A stretch of DNA of 64,000 bases. It comes from Actinoalloteichus caeruleus DSM 43889 (GTDB taxonomy: Bacteria; Actinomycetota; Actinomycetes; Mycobacteriales; Pseudonocardiaceae). The notes below the pieces were generated by a model, which was not told the origin of the DNA, made no database searches, and was given only the letters and a program-made list of their open reading frames with translations. Shown in pieces: positions 1-7,750 of the stretch (positions are counted from its first letter, which is position 1; the number at the start of each line of letters is the position of its first letter). A program made the position numbers and the translations under genes. The stretch is from contig NZ_AUBJ02000001.1 in the NCBI RefSeq assembly GCF_000429185.2, positions 5,766,001 through 5,830,000 on the forward strand. The letters run 5' to 3'.

Positions 1-570
1 CTCGTGCGCGCCCCACTGGCTCACCGGTACCACGGGAGCCCCCGAGGCCAGGGCGATCCGGGCGACCCCCGTCTTGCCCCGCTCCGGCCACAGGCCCGGA
101 TCGAGGCTGATGCGCCCCTCCGGGTAGACCAGCACCGGCGCGCCCGAGCCCAGGGCGCTCACCGCCGTGCCGATGGCGTCCCCCGCCGTGTCCTTGCCCC
201 GGTTGACCCGCACGTGGCCGCAGCGGCGCATCACCGGACCGAGCACGGGGGCGTCGAACAGCCCGCCCGTCGCCATGAAACGGGGCGCCACCCCGATGCG
301 GCGGCAGGCCGCGACCAGCACCAGCACGTCGAAGTTCCCGATGTGGTTCGCCGCCAGCAACAGGGGCCGCCCCCGCAGCCTGGCCGGCACGTCCCCGGTC
401 ACGACCAGCCTGCCGGTCAGTCCGACGAGGAGGCTCGCCACTGGCATCAACGCCCGCCAGAGCGGCGGGACGTGCCAGCGCCCTCCGGAAGCGGGGACCG
501 GCCGAGCCGGCGGGACGGGGTACCTGGTTCGCGGTGCCGAACCGGTCGGCCTGGGCGCGAGTGCAACCAT
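1..570 (-). CDS. Lysophospholipid (1-acylglycerol-3-phosphate) acyltransferase, PlsC family, 3' end beyond window
   Basis: Membrane-associated acyltransferase that probably adds an acyl chain to lysophosphatidic acid or a related lysolipid. The frame is open for 190 codons from an ATG at 570 to the window edge, so the C-terminus is missing. Two hallmark PlsC motifs are visible: NHIGNFD near residue 75 (the catalytic H-x4-D) and YPEGRIS near residue 150 (the acceptor-binding PEG block). A hydrophobic stretch near residues 42-52 precedes the catalytic motif, as is usual in the family. The start is the only ATG/GTG in frame between the catalytic domain and the upstream stop near 601; no strong ribosome binding site is seen. 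It is transcribed divergently from ftsK, with about 140 bp between the two start codons. The exact acyl acceptor cannot be read from the sequence. Confidence 0.85.
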   Translation of the reverse strand, partial: MVALAPRPTGSAPRTRYPVPPARPVPASGGRWHVPPLWRALMPVASLLVGLTGRLVVTGDVPARLRGRPLLLAANHIGNFDVLVLVAACRRIGVAPRFMATGGLFDAPVLGPVMRRCGHVRVNRGKDTAGDAIGTAVSALGSGAPVLVYPEGRISLDPGLWPERGKTGVARIALASGAPVVPVSQWGAHE

Positions 571-698
571 GACGCAGCAGCATGGCAGCAGTGCCGGAGG
601 TCACCCAACCGGGATACCCCTCGTGCCGGCCACGGCACGAGCTCGTCCCAGGCGGAGCCGGGTCCGTTGTGGTTCGTGTGACCAGCGGTACGGCGTAC

Positions 699-704
699 TA
701 CGGT
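699..704 (+). promoter_or_regulatory. -10 element for leaderless ftsK transcript
   Basis: TACGGT lies exactly 7 bp before the ftsK ATG at 712, and no Shine-Dalgarno sequence fits in between. Actinobacterial promoters start transcription about 7 bp after TANNNT, so the mRNA would begin at or next to the start codon. Inference from spacing; no transcript data. Confidence 0.55.
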
Positions 705-711
705 ATGGGGC

Positions 712-3201
712 ATGGCTGGCCGGACCACGACGACAGGACGTAGCTCGAACCGGAAGGGCGGCTCGTCGAAGTCCGGCGGCACCCGGTCCGGCACCCGGTC
801 CCGCTCCGCCGCCGCCCGGAAGAAGAGCCGTCCCAAGGGGGTCCGGGGCGGCTGGTCGGTGCTGGCACGCGGTGTCGGTGGCATGGCCAGGGCGGTCGGC
901 CGCACCCGGGACCTCGACCCGGCGCACCGCAGGGACGGCGCGGCCATGGTGTTGATCGCGTTGGCGATCGTCACCGCCGCCGGTGTGTGGTGGCGGGCGG
1001 GCGGTCCGGTCGGCGAGTGGGTCGACGTCGCGCTGCGCAGCTTCGCGGGCCTGGCCGCGGCGGTGGTCCCGGTCGTGCTGTTCGGCACCGGCATCGCCAT
1101 GTTCCGGCACCAGTCCCTTCCGGACGCGCGGATGCGCCACGTCCTCGGGTCGCTGCTCATGGGGCTCGCCGCTCTCGGCATCCTGCACCTGTCCACCGGA
1201 GCGCCCCAGGAACCGGCCGCCTGGCGGGAGTCGGCGGGCGTCATCGGTTTCGTGGCGGGCGGGCCGCTCGGGCAGGGCCTCACCGGTCCGGTCGCCATCG
1301 CCTTACTCGCCCTGATCGTCTGCTTCGGGCTGCTCGTCTTCACCGGGACGCCGGTCAGCCGGATCCCGGAGCGGTGGCGTGAACTCGTCGGTGACGAGGA
1401 ACCCGCGCCCAGCCGCGGCCCACGACCCCGCCGTACCCGGGCGGCCGAGGTCGGGACGCGCGAGGACGTTGAGCCCGAGGAGGACCGGCCCGCCCGCCGC
1501 CCCCGCCGCCGGGCGGCCGCGCGGGAGGACGCGGATCCGGTGGGCGACACCGGGGAGGCCGAGGAGGTCGCGGCCGCCGAGCCGGCCCGGCCAGCCGCAG
1601 CGGCGGCCGCCGCCCGTGCGGTCGCGCACCCGCCGGCCGCCGACCAGGAGACCGGCGCCGGCACCGCCGAGCGGGCGAAGGGAACGCCCTTCACCGTCCG
1701 GGCCGTGGAGGGCGACTACCGGTTGCCGCCGCCCGAACTGCTCCGCGCTGGCGACCCGCCGAAGGCCCGCAGCCGCGCCAACGACGCCATGATCGACGCC
1801 ATCCAGGGCGTCCTGGAGCAGTTCAAGATCGACGCGCGGGTCACCGGGTTCACCCGGGGGCCGACGGTCACCCGGTACGAGGTGGAGCTGGGCCCTGGCG
1901 TGAAGGTCGAGAAGATCACCGCGCTCACCAAGAACATCGCCTACGCGGCCGCGACCGACAACGTCCGGCTGCTGGCCCCCATCCCGGGGAAGTCCGCCGT
2001 GGGCATCGAGGTGCCCAACAGCGACCGGGAGATGGTGCGCCTGGCGGACGTCCTGCACTCGCCGACCGCCCTGGGGGACGCGCATCCCCTGGTGATCGGC
2101 CTGGGCAAGGACATCGAGGGCCACATGTTGACCGCGAACCTCGCGAAGATGCCGCACCTGCTGTGCGCGGGTTCCACCGGATCGGGCAAGTCGAGCTTCG
2201 TCAACTCCATGCTGGTGTCGCTGCTGGCCCGGGCCACCCCGACCGAGGTCCGGATGATCCTGATCGACCCCAAGATGGTCGAGCTGACCCCGTACGAGGG
2301 GATCCCGCACCTCATCACCCCCATCATCACGCAGCCCAAGAAGGCGGCGGCGGCGCTGGCCTGGCTCGTGGAGGAGATGGAACAGCGCTACCAGGACATG
2401 CAGGCCAATCGGGTCCGGCACATCGACGACTTCAACCGCAAGGTCCGGGACGGCGAGATCACCACGCCGCCGGGCAGTGAACGGGAGTACCGGCCCTACC
2501 CGTACATCCTCGCGATCGTCGACGAACTCGCGGACCTGATGATGACGGCCCCCCGGGACGTCGAGGAGGCGATCGTCCGCATCACGCAGAAGGCGCGCGC
2601 GGCCGGTATCCACCTGGTGCTCGCCACCCAGCGGCCGAGCGTGGACGTCGTCACCGGGCTCATCAAGACCAACGTCCCCTCGCGGCTCGCCTTCGCGACG
2701 TCCTCGCTGACGGACTCCCGCGTGATCCTGGACCAGGCGGGGGCGGAGAAGCTCATCGGCATGGGCGACGGCCTGTACCTGCCGATGGGTGCCTCGCGGG
2801 CGACCCGGATGCAGGGCGCCTTCGTGTCCGACGAGGAGATCTCCCAGGTCGTCGCCTACACCAAGGACCAGGCCCAGCCCCAGTACACCGAGGGTGTCAC
2901 CGCCGCCAAGCCGGGTGAGCAGCGGGAGATCGACCCTGACATCGGTGACGACCTCGAGGTGTTGCTCCAGGCCGCGGAACTGGTCGTGACCTCCCAGTTC
3001 GGGTCGACCTCGATGCTGCAGCGCAAGCTGCGCGTGGGTTTCGCCAAGGCGGGTCGGCTGATGGACCTGTTGGAGACACGGGGAGTGGTGGGCCCCTCCG
3101 AAGGGTCCAAGGCGAGGGACGTCCTGGTGAAACCGGAGGACCTCGGCGGTCTGATGGCCTCGATCAAGGGTGCCCCGCCGGCGGAGGAACCGGCGGGCTG
3201 A
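712..3201 (+). CDS. ftsK: DNA translocase FtsK/SpoIIIE family
   Basis: Membrane-anchored, septum-located ATPase that pumps chromosomal DNA through the closing division septum and assists dimer resolution. The 829-residue protein has a basic N-terminal tail, membrane segments at about 78-94, 110-130, 144-160 and 175-210, a charged Ala/Arg/Glu-rich linker (about 225-320), then the motor. Walker A is GSTGSGKS at residues 487-494 and Walker B ends in D604-E605 (LAIVDELADL). The C-terminal 70 residues look like the gamma winged-helix domain that reads KOPS-like sequences (TSMLQRKLRVGFAKAGRLMD). Length and order match actinobacterial FtsK. Neighbours further on (argA, pgsA, clgR, pspA) reproduce the mycobacterial ftsK neighbourhood, though here accessory genes separate ftsK from argA. 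The ATG at 712 is supported by the -10 box placed 7 bp upstream. Confidence 0.97.
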   Translation: MAGRTTTTGRSSNRKGGSSKSGGTRSGTRSRSAAARKKSRPKGVRGGWSVLARGVGGMARAVGRTRDLDPAHRRDGAAMVLIALAIVTAAGVWWRAGGPVGEWVDVALRSFAGLAAAVVPVVLFGTGIAMFRHQSLPDARMRHVLGSLLMGLAALGILHLSTGAPQEPAAWRESAGVIGFVAGGPLGQGLTGPVAIALLALIVCFGLLVFTGTPVSRIPERWRELVGDEEPAPSRGPRPRRTRAAEVGTREDVEPEEDRPARRPRRRAAAREDADPVGDTGEAEEVAAAEPARPAAAAAAARAVAHPPAADQETGAGTAERAKGTPFTVRAVEGDYRLPPPELLRAGDPPKARSRANDAMIDAIQGVLEQFKIDARVTGFTRGPTVTRYEVELGPGVKVEKITALTKNIAYAAATDNVRLLAPIPGKSAVGIEVPNSDREMVRLADVLHSPTALGDAHPLVIGLGKDIEGHMLTANLAKMPHLLCAGSTGSGKSSFVNSMLVSLLARATPTEVRMILIDPKMVELTPYEGIPHLITPIITQPKKAAAALAWLVEEMEQRYQDMQANRVRHIDDFNRKVRDGEITTPPGSEREYRPYPYILAIVDELADLMMTAPRDVEEAIVRITQKARAAGIHLVLATQRPSVDVVTGLIKTNVPSRLAFATSSLTDSRVILDQAGAEKLIGMGDGLYLPMGASRATRMQGAFVSDEEISQVVAYTKDQAQPQYTEGVTAAKPGEQREIDPDIGDDLEVLLQAAELVVTSQFGSTSMLQRKLRVGFAKAGRLMDLLETRGVVGPSEGSKARDVLVKPEDLGGLMASIKGAPPAEEPAG

Positions 3202-3484
3202 CCGTCCGTCGTCTCGGGGGTCACCGCCGGCGGGCGGTACCGGTGGTGGCGGGGACGTCGGTCGGGGGCAGGGCGATGGGTGCCCGCGCGGCGTCCCGGC
3301 TCCCGTCCAGGTCGCCTGGCCGAGGGGACGCGACGCGTCGCTACCCGCTGGTTCCCCTGGGCCGTTCGGTGCCGGTCGCGCTGGGACGTTCGGGGTCACC
3401 GGTCGCGACGCTCGGCCCGGGGCACTGGTCCAGACCACTCGGATCGGGATAGCGTGCGGGCACACCACGGAAGGGAGTCCGCCG

Positions 3485-5131
3485 ATGGCCGAGGTCGTGC
3501 TCAACGGAGTCGGGGTGAGCCCGGGACGGGCAGCCGGGCCGGTGGTGCGGATCACCGAACCGGTGCTCGATCCGCCAGCCGGCCCGCCGCCCGTTGATCC
3601 GACCGCCGAGGCCGCCCGCATCCGGCCGGCCGGCGCCGCCGTGGCCGGTCGCCTGCGTGCCCAGGCCGCGCGGGCGGAGGGCGAGTCCGCCGAGGTGTTG
3701 GAGACCACCGCCGTGATGGCGGAGGACCCCTCCCTGCTCGGGAAGGCGGAACAGCTCGTGGCCAGCGGTCCGCTGCCCGCGGCCAGGGCGGTGCACGAGG
3801 CCGCCGAGGAGTTCGTCACCGCGCTGCGCGCGGCCGGCGGCTACATGGCGGAACGGGCCCGGGACGTGATCGACGTCCGGGACAGGCTCGTCACCGAACT
3901 GCTCGGGCGGGCGGCGCCGGGCATCCCGGTGTTGGACCAGCCGAGCGTGCTGCTCGCCAGGGACCTCGCTCCCGCGGACACCGCCGGTCTCGACCCGTCG
4001 GTGGTGCTCGCCCTGGTCACCGAGGAGGGCGGTCCCACCAGCCACACGGCGATCCTCGCGCGTTCCCTGGGGATCCCGGCCGTGGTCGCCTGCCAGGGAG
4101 TGCTGGAGCTGGACCCCGCCGCCCTCGTCGTCGACGGGGGCCTTGGCACCGTGGTGGAGGCGGCCCCGGAGGTGACCGTCGTGACCGCCGACCGGCCGCC
4201 GGAGGCGCACTGGGACGGGGTCGGCCGCACCTCGGACGGCCACCAGGTGGCGTTGCTGGCCAACGTCGGGTCCGCACCGGACTCGGCGGAGGCGGTCCGG
4301 GCCGGCGCGGAGGGTATCGGGCTCTTCCGCACCGAGTTCTGCTACCTCGGGGCCACCCGGGAGCCCTCGGCGCAGGACCAGCACGAGGCGTACCGGCGGG
4401 TCCTGGCCCCCTTCCGGGGCAAGCCGGTGGTCGTGCGCACCCTCGACGCCGGGGCCGACAAGCCGATCCCGTTCCTCGACCAGCACGGGGAGCCCAACCC
4501 GGCGCTCGGTGTGCGCGGGCTGCGGCTCGGACGGGTCCACGAGGACGTGCTGGACAGGCAGTTGGGCGCCATCGTCGCCGCGGCGACCGACAGCGGAGCG
4601 GTCGTCTCCGTGATGGCCCCGATGGTGGCCACGCCGGCCGAGGCCGCGTGGTTCGCGGCCCGGGCCAGGGCGGCGGGGGTGGAACGGGTGGGGGTGATGG
4701 TCGAGGTGCCCTCGGCCGTGCTCACCGCCGACGAGATCCTGGATGTCGTCGACTTCGTCAGCGTGGGGACCAACGACCTGGCCCAGTACACCCTGGCGGC
4801 GGACCGGCAGCTCGGCGCGGTCGCCCAGCTCACCGACCCCTGGCAGCCCGGCCTGCTCCGCCTGCTCCGCCTGCTCGGGCGGTCCGCCGGGGCGGCCGGG
4901 AAGCCGGTGGGTGTCTGCGGGGAGGCGGCGGCGGATCCCGACCTGGCGGCCGTCCTCGTCGGCCTGGGAGTCAGCAGCCTGTCGATGAACCACCCGGCGT
5001 TGGCGCCGGTGGGCGCCCGGTTGGCCGGGGTGGACCTGGCCCGCTGCCGGGCGGCGGCCGAGGCGGCGTTGGCGGCGGCGGAGCCCTCGGCCGCCAGGGC
5101 CGCCGCCCGGCTGGAACTCGCCCGGCGCTGA
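3485..5131 (+). CDS. ptsI: Phosphoenolpyruvate-protein phosphotransferase (PTS enzyme I)
   Basis: Cytoplasmic first enzyme of the sugar phosphotransferase system: takes phosphate from phosphoenolpyruvate onto a histidine and passes it to HPr. The ORF gives 548 residues, slightly short of the usual 550-575. The phospho-histidine is His187 in GGPTSHTAILARSLG, and the conserved active-site Cys478 sits in GVCGEAAADP. The PEP-binding barrel shows GLFRTEFCYL, VVRTLDAGADKP, VEVPSAVL and VGTNDLAQYTLAADR. The ATG at 3485 follows a good ribosome site (GGAAGGGAG) and a possible -10 TAGCGT at 3450-3455. No HPr or EII gene is seen within the window, so its partners must be elsewhere. It ends about 160 bp from the convergent oxidoreductase gene. 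Confidence 0.96.
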   Translation: MAEVVLNGVGVSPGRAAGPVVRITEPVLDPPAGPPPVDPTAEAARIRPAGAAVAGRLRAQAARAEGESAEVLETTAVMAEDPSLLGKAEQLVASGPLPAARAVHEAAEEFVTALRAAGGYMAERARDVIDVRDRLVTELLGRAAPGIPVLDQPSVLLARDLAPADTAGLDPSVVLALVTEEGGPTSHTAILARSLGIPAVVACQGVLELDPAALVVDGGLGTVVEAAPEVTVVTADRPPEAHWDGVGRTSDGHQVALLANVGSAPDSAEAVRAGAEGIGLFRTEFCYLGATREPSAQDQHEAYRRVLAPFRGKPVVVRTLDAGADKPIPFLDQHGEPNPALGVRGLRLGRVHEDVLDRQLGAIVAAATDSGAVVSVMAPMVATPAEAAWFAARARAAGVERVGVMVEVPSAVLTADEILDVVDFVSVGTNDLAQYTLAADRQLGAVAQLTDPWQPGLLRLLRLLGRSAGAAGKPVGVCGEAAADPDLAAVLVGLGVSSLSMNHPALAPVGARLAGVDLARCRAAAEAALAAAEPSAARAAARLELARR

Positions 5132-5290
5132 CCAGTCGGGAGCGGTGGGTGGGCCTGGTGGTGGTCGTCCGCCGCACCCGGGCTGGGCCCGACCCGCCAT
5201 CGGCCCGGCGGACCAGCTACCGGTGGTCGGGACGGTCGGACGGTCCAGGGCGCGGTGGTCGCGTGCCTCCGACTCCGACCCCGTCGTCCC

Positions 5291-6397
5291 TCATCCCGCT
5301 CGGGGCAGGTCGTCGCCCGCGCCGTCCGCCGCCGGAGCGGCGAGCAGCCGACGGATGTCGCGGACGGCGTCGCGACCCGCCCGGTTCGCTCCGACGGTGC
5401 TCGCGGAGGGGCCGTATCCGACCAGGTGGACCCGGGGGTCGGCCACCACCCGCGTCCCGTCCATGACGATCCCGCCGTGCCGGGTGCGCAGTCGCAGCGG
5501 GGCCAGGTGGTCCAGGGCGGGGCGGAAGCCCGTGCACCACAGGACGACGTCGACGTCCTCGTGGTGCCCGTCCGGCCACGCCACGCCGGTGGGGGTCAGC
5601 CGCTGGAACATGGGCCGTCGTGCCAGTCGCCCCGCCTCCCACGCCGCCAGGGCGTCCGGTGGGAGTACGAGCCCGGTGGCGCGCACGACGCTGCCGGGCG
5701 GTCGCCCCGCCCGCACCTCGCGGTCGACCGAGGCCACGGCCTCCCGCCCCCGGTCCTGGTCGAAGGGTCCCCGGCGGATGTCAGGCGGGTTCCTGGTCAC
5801 CCACACCGTGCTGGCCACCTCGTCGATCTCCAGCAGGAGTTGGACGGCCGACGACCCGCCGCCGACGACCACGACCCGCTGGCCCGCGAACTCCTCGGGA
5901 CCCCGGTAGTCGGCGGTGTGCAGCTGTCGGCCACCGAACAGTTCCTGCCCGGGGTACCTCGGCCAGAAGGGGCGGCGCCAGGTGCCCGTGGCGTTGATGA
6001 GGGCCCGCGCCGCGTACCCGCCGTCGTCGGAGTCGACCAGGAGCCGGCCGGCGGGTCCGGGGCGCACCGACCGCACCATGACCGGGCGTCGCACCGGGAG
6101 GTCGAACTCGCGCTCGTAGTCGGCGAAGTACCGGGGCACCGCCACGGCGGCGGCCTCGCTCTCGTCGACGGCGGGGACGGGCATGCCGGGCAGTTGGTGG
6201 ATGCCGTGCACGGTCCGCATGGTCAGGGTCGGCCACCGCTCGCCCCACGCGCCACCGGGCCGGGTCGCCCCGTCGAGCACCACGAAACCCGAGCCGGGCG
6301 GGAGACCGGCCCTCGCCAGGGAGTGGGCGCTGGACAGCCCGGCCTGCCCCGCACCGATGACGACGACGTCGACCCGCGTGACCTGGGAGGTGCTCAC
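5291..6397 (-). CDS. FAD-dependent NAD(P)-binding monooxygenase-like oxidoreductase
   Basis: Cytoplasmic flavoprotein of the class that includes FMO/Baeyer-Villiger and CzcO-like enzymes. The 368-residue protein opens directly with a Rossmann FAD motif VVVIGAGQAGLSS and carries a second nucleotide-binding motif VVVVGGGSSAVQLLLEI near the middle, flanked by the family block NATGTWRRP. The C-terminus has GYGPSASTVGANRAGRDAV, typical of the FAD-contacting end in these enzymes. The GTG start at 6397 is chosen because GAGGTGG lies 2-8 bp upstream and the FAD motif follows about ten residues later; a much longer open frame upstream to 7027 has no coding character. The substrate is not recognisable from the sequence, and no obvious pathway partner adjoins it. 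Confidence 0.9.
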   Translation of the reverse strand: MSTSQVTRVDVVVIGAGQAGLSSAHSLARAGLPPGSGFVVLDGATRPGGAWGERWPTLTMRTVHGIHQLPGMPVPAVDESEAAAVAVPRYFADYEREFDLPVRRPVMVRSVRPGPAGRLLVDSDDGGYAARALINATGTWRRPFWPRYPGQELFGGRQLHTADYRGPEEFAGQRVVVVGGGSSAVQLLLEIDEVASTVWVTRNPPDIRRGPFDQDRGREAVASVDREVRAGRPPGSVVRATGLVLPPDALAAWEAGRLARRPMFQRLTPTGVAWPDGHHEDVDVVLWCTGFRPALDHLAPLRLRTRHGGIVMDGTRVVADPRVHLVGYGPSASTVGANRAGRDAVRDIRRLLAAPAADGAGDDLPRAG

Positions 6398-6794
6398 GCC
6401 CACCTCAACACCCGAACGGCCGTGGAGCTTCCCGCGCTGGTGGAGCCGGGCCGGCCAACCGCCGTGAGGGGTGGTGGCCGCGTGCTCCCCACCGCTCGGA
6501 GCGCCGCACCGAGGGGACGCCGGGCGGAACCCCGTGCCGAGGCGGGGGCGGCCGGTCGGTCGTTCGGCGGGAGACCCGCCGGCTCCGGCCGACCCGAGGT
6601 GGCCCGCACCCCGGATCCCCCCACCGGCGCGGACGGTCCTCGTCCCGCCACCGGGAGCGCCCAAGCCCCAGGCGGGCCACGGCCGTTGTCGCCGGCCGAC
6701 CCGAGCGTCCCCGCGGAGGGGGTGCGCCGCCGCTCGCCAGCGGTACCGCCGGCACGCGGCGTGGGGAGTGGGCTGCCCGGGGAGGAGGTGGAAG
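6398..6794. other. Intergenic region without recognisable gene
   Basis: About 400 bp between two minus-strand genes. Open frames exist on both strands but translate to Arg/Pro/Gly-rich sequence without any family motif, as expected from random GC-rich DNA. It must contain the promoter of the oxidoreductase gene; no clear hairpin or RNA gene was seen. Confidence 0.5.
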
Positions 6795-7496
6795 TCAGTG
6801 CTCCCGGTGGGCCTTCCGCCACAGCATGCCGGCGGCGCCGTGACCGTGGTGTTCGGTGGCAGCCGATTCGTCGTGCCGAGCTCGACCACCGTGCCGACCG
6901 AGGTGGTGCCACCCCTCGTGCTTCCCGTGCCCGTGATGCCGCCGGGACTCGTGGTGCCCGTGGTGTTCGTGACCGCGCCCCTCACCGGCTCCGCGGTGCC
7001 GGCAACGCCCGTGGTGCGCCGCCGCACCGCCGGCGCGCAGCAGTGCCTTGCGCCTGCGGTGCCGCCGGAGGGCCGCGCGGTGCACGACCCCTTCCACCAC
7101 CATGCCCACGCCAGCGCCCACCAGCCAGATGTCCTTGGCCAGCGGGAGCCCCTGTTCGGTGGGACGAACGCTGCCCTTGTGCCGCGTCCCGGGAGTCCGC
7201 AGGTACATGCCCACCAGGCCGGCCGAGAAGGCGGTCAGGCCGACCCCCGCCACCCCGGTCGGAACCAGGGGGATGAGCAGCGCGGCACCGAGGCCGATCT
7301 CGGCGGTCGAGAGGAGCCGCACGAACTGCTTCGGCTCCATCGACTTCAGGAACGGGTAGGCGCCGGCCGCCGCGCCGTGCAGACCGGCGGCAGCCTCGTC
7401 GTCCGCGTCCCGCTTGCTCAGACCCGAGTTGAGGATGAAGGTCCCCGCCGCGAGCCGGCTGGGCCAGTGCCCGAGGCTGGTCATCGGTCGTATCAC
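6795..7496 (-). CDS. DoxX-like membrane protein with histidine-rich C-terminal tail
   Basis: Predicted inner-membrane protein of 233 residues. The first 150 residues hold about four hydrophobic segments (around FILNSGLS, RLLSTAEIGLGAALLIPL, AGVGLTAFSAGLVGMYL, DIWLVGAGVGMVV), arranged like DoxX-type small membrane proteins, whose molecular role is generally poorly defined. The last roughly 95 residues are unrelated to that fold and contain more than 20 histidines, many in HHGH-type clusters, which suggests binding of Ni, Zn, Co or Cu ions on one face of the membrane. The GTG at 7496 is preferred over GTG 7502 because GGAGG is 5 bp upstream of it. Family assignment is by membrane layout and is moderate; the metal-binding role is inference. 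Confidence 0.65.
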   Translation of the reverse strand: MIRPMTSLGHWPSRLAAGTFILNSGLSKRDADDEAAAGLHGAAAGAYPFLKSMEPKQFVRLLSTAEIGLGAALLIPLVPTGVAGVGLTAFSAGLVGMYLRTPGTRHKGSVRPTEQGLPLAKDIWLVGAGVGMVVEGVVHRAALRRHRRRKALLRAGGAAAHHGRCRHRGAGEGRGHEHHGHHESRRHHGHGKHEGWHHLGRHGGRARHDESAATEHHGHGAAGMLWRKAHREH

Positions 7497-7750
7497 ACGC
7501 ACCTCCGACGGCGTCGCCCGGCCGGTCCGGGCAGCCTCCCGACGCTAACCCCGCCCCACGGCGGCGGCCAGCCGACGACGGCTTCGGTCGGTACCGGTCT
7601 GGGCCGGGAGGGCACCCCGGGCGGGAAGCGCGGTCCGAGCCGTTCCGTTCCGCGAGCGGTGCCGATCCGCCCGCCGCACGCCGGGGTTCTCGGGACCCGT
7701 TCGCGCGGCGGGGAGGACCCGCCGCGCGGCCACCGGGCCTCGGTCAGCCG

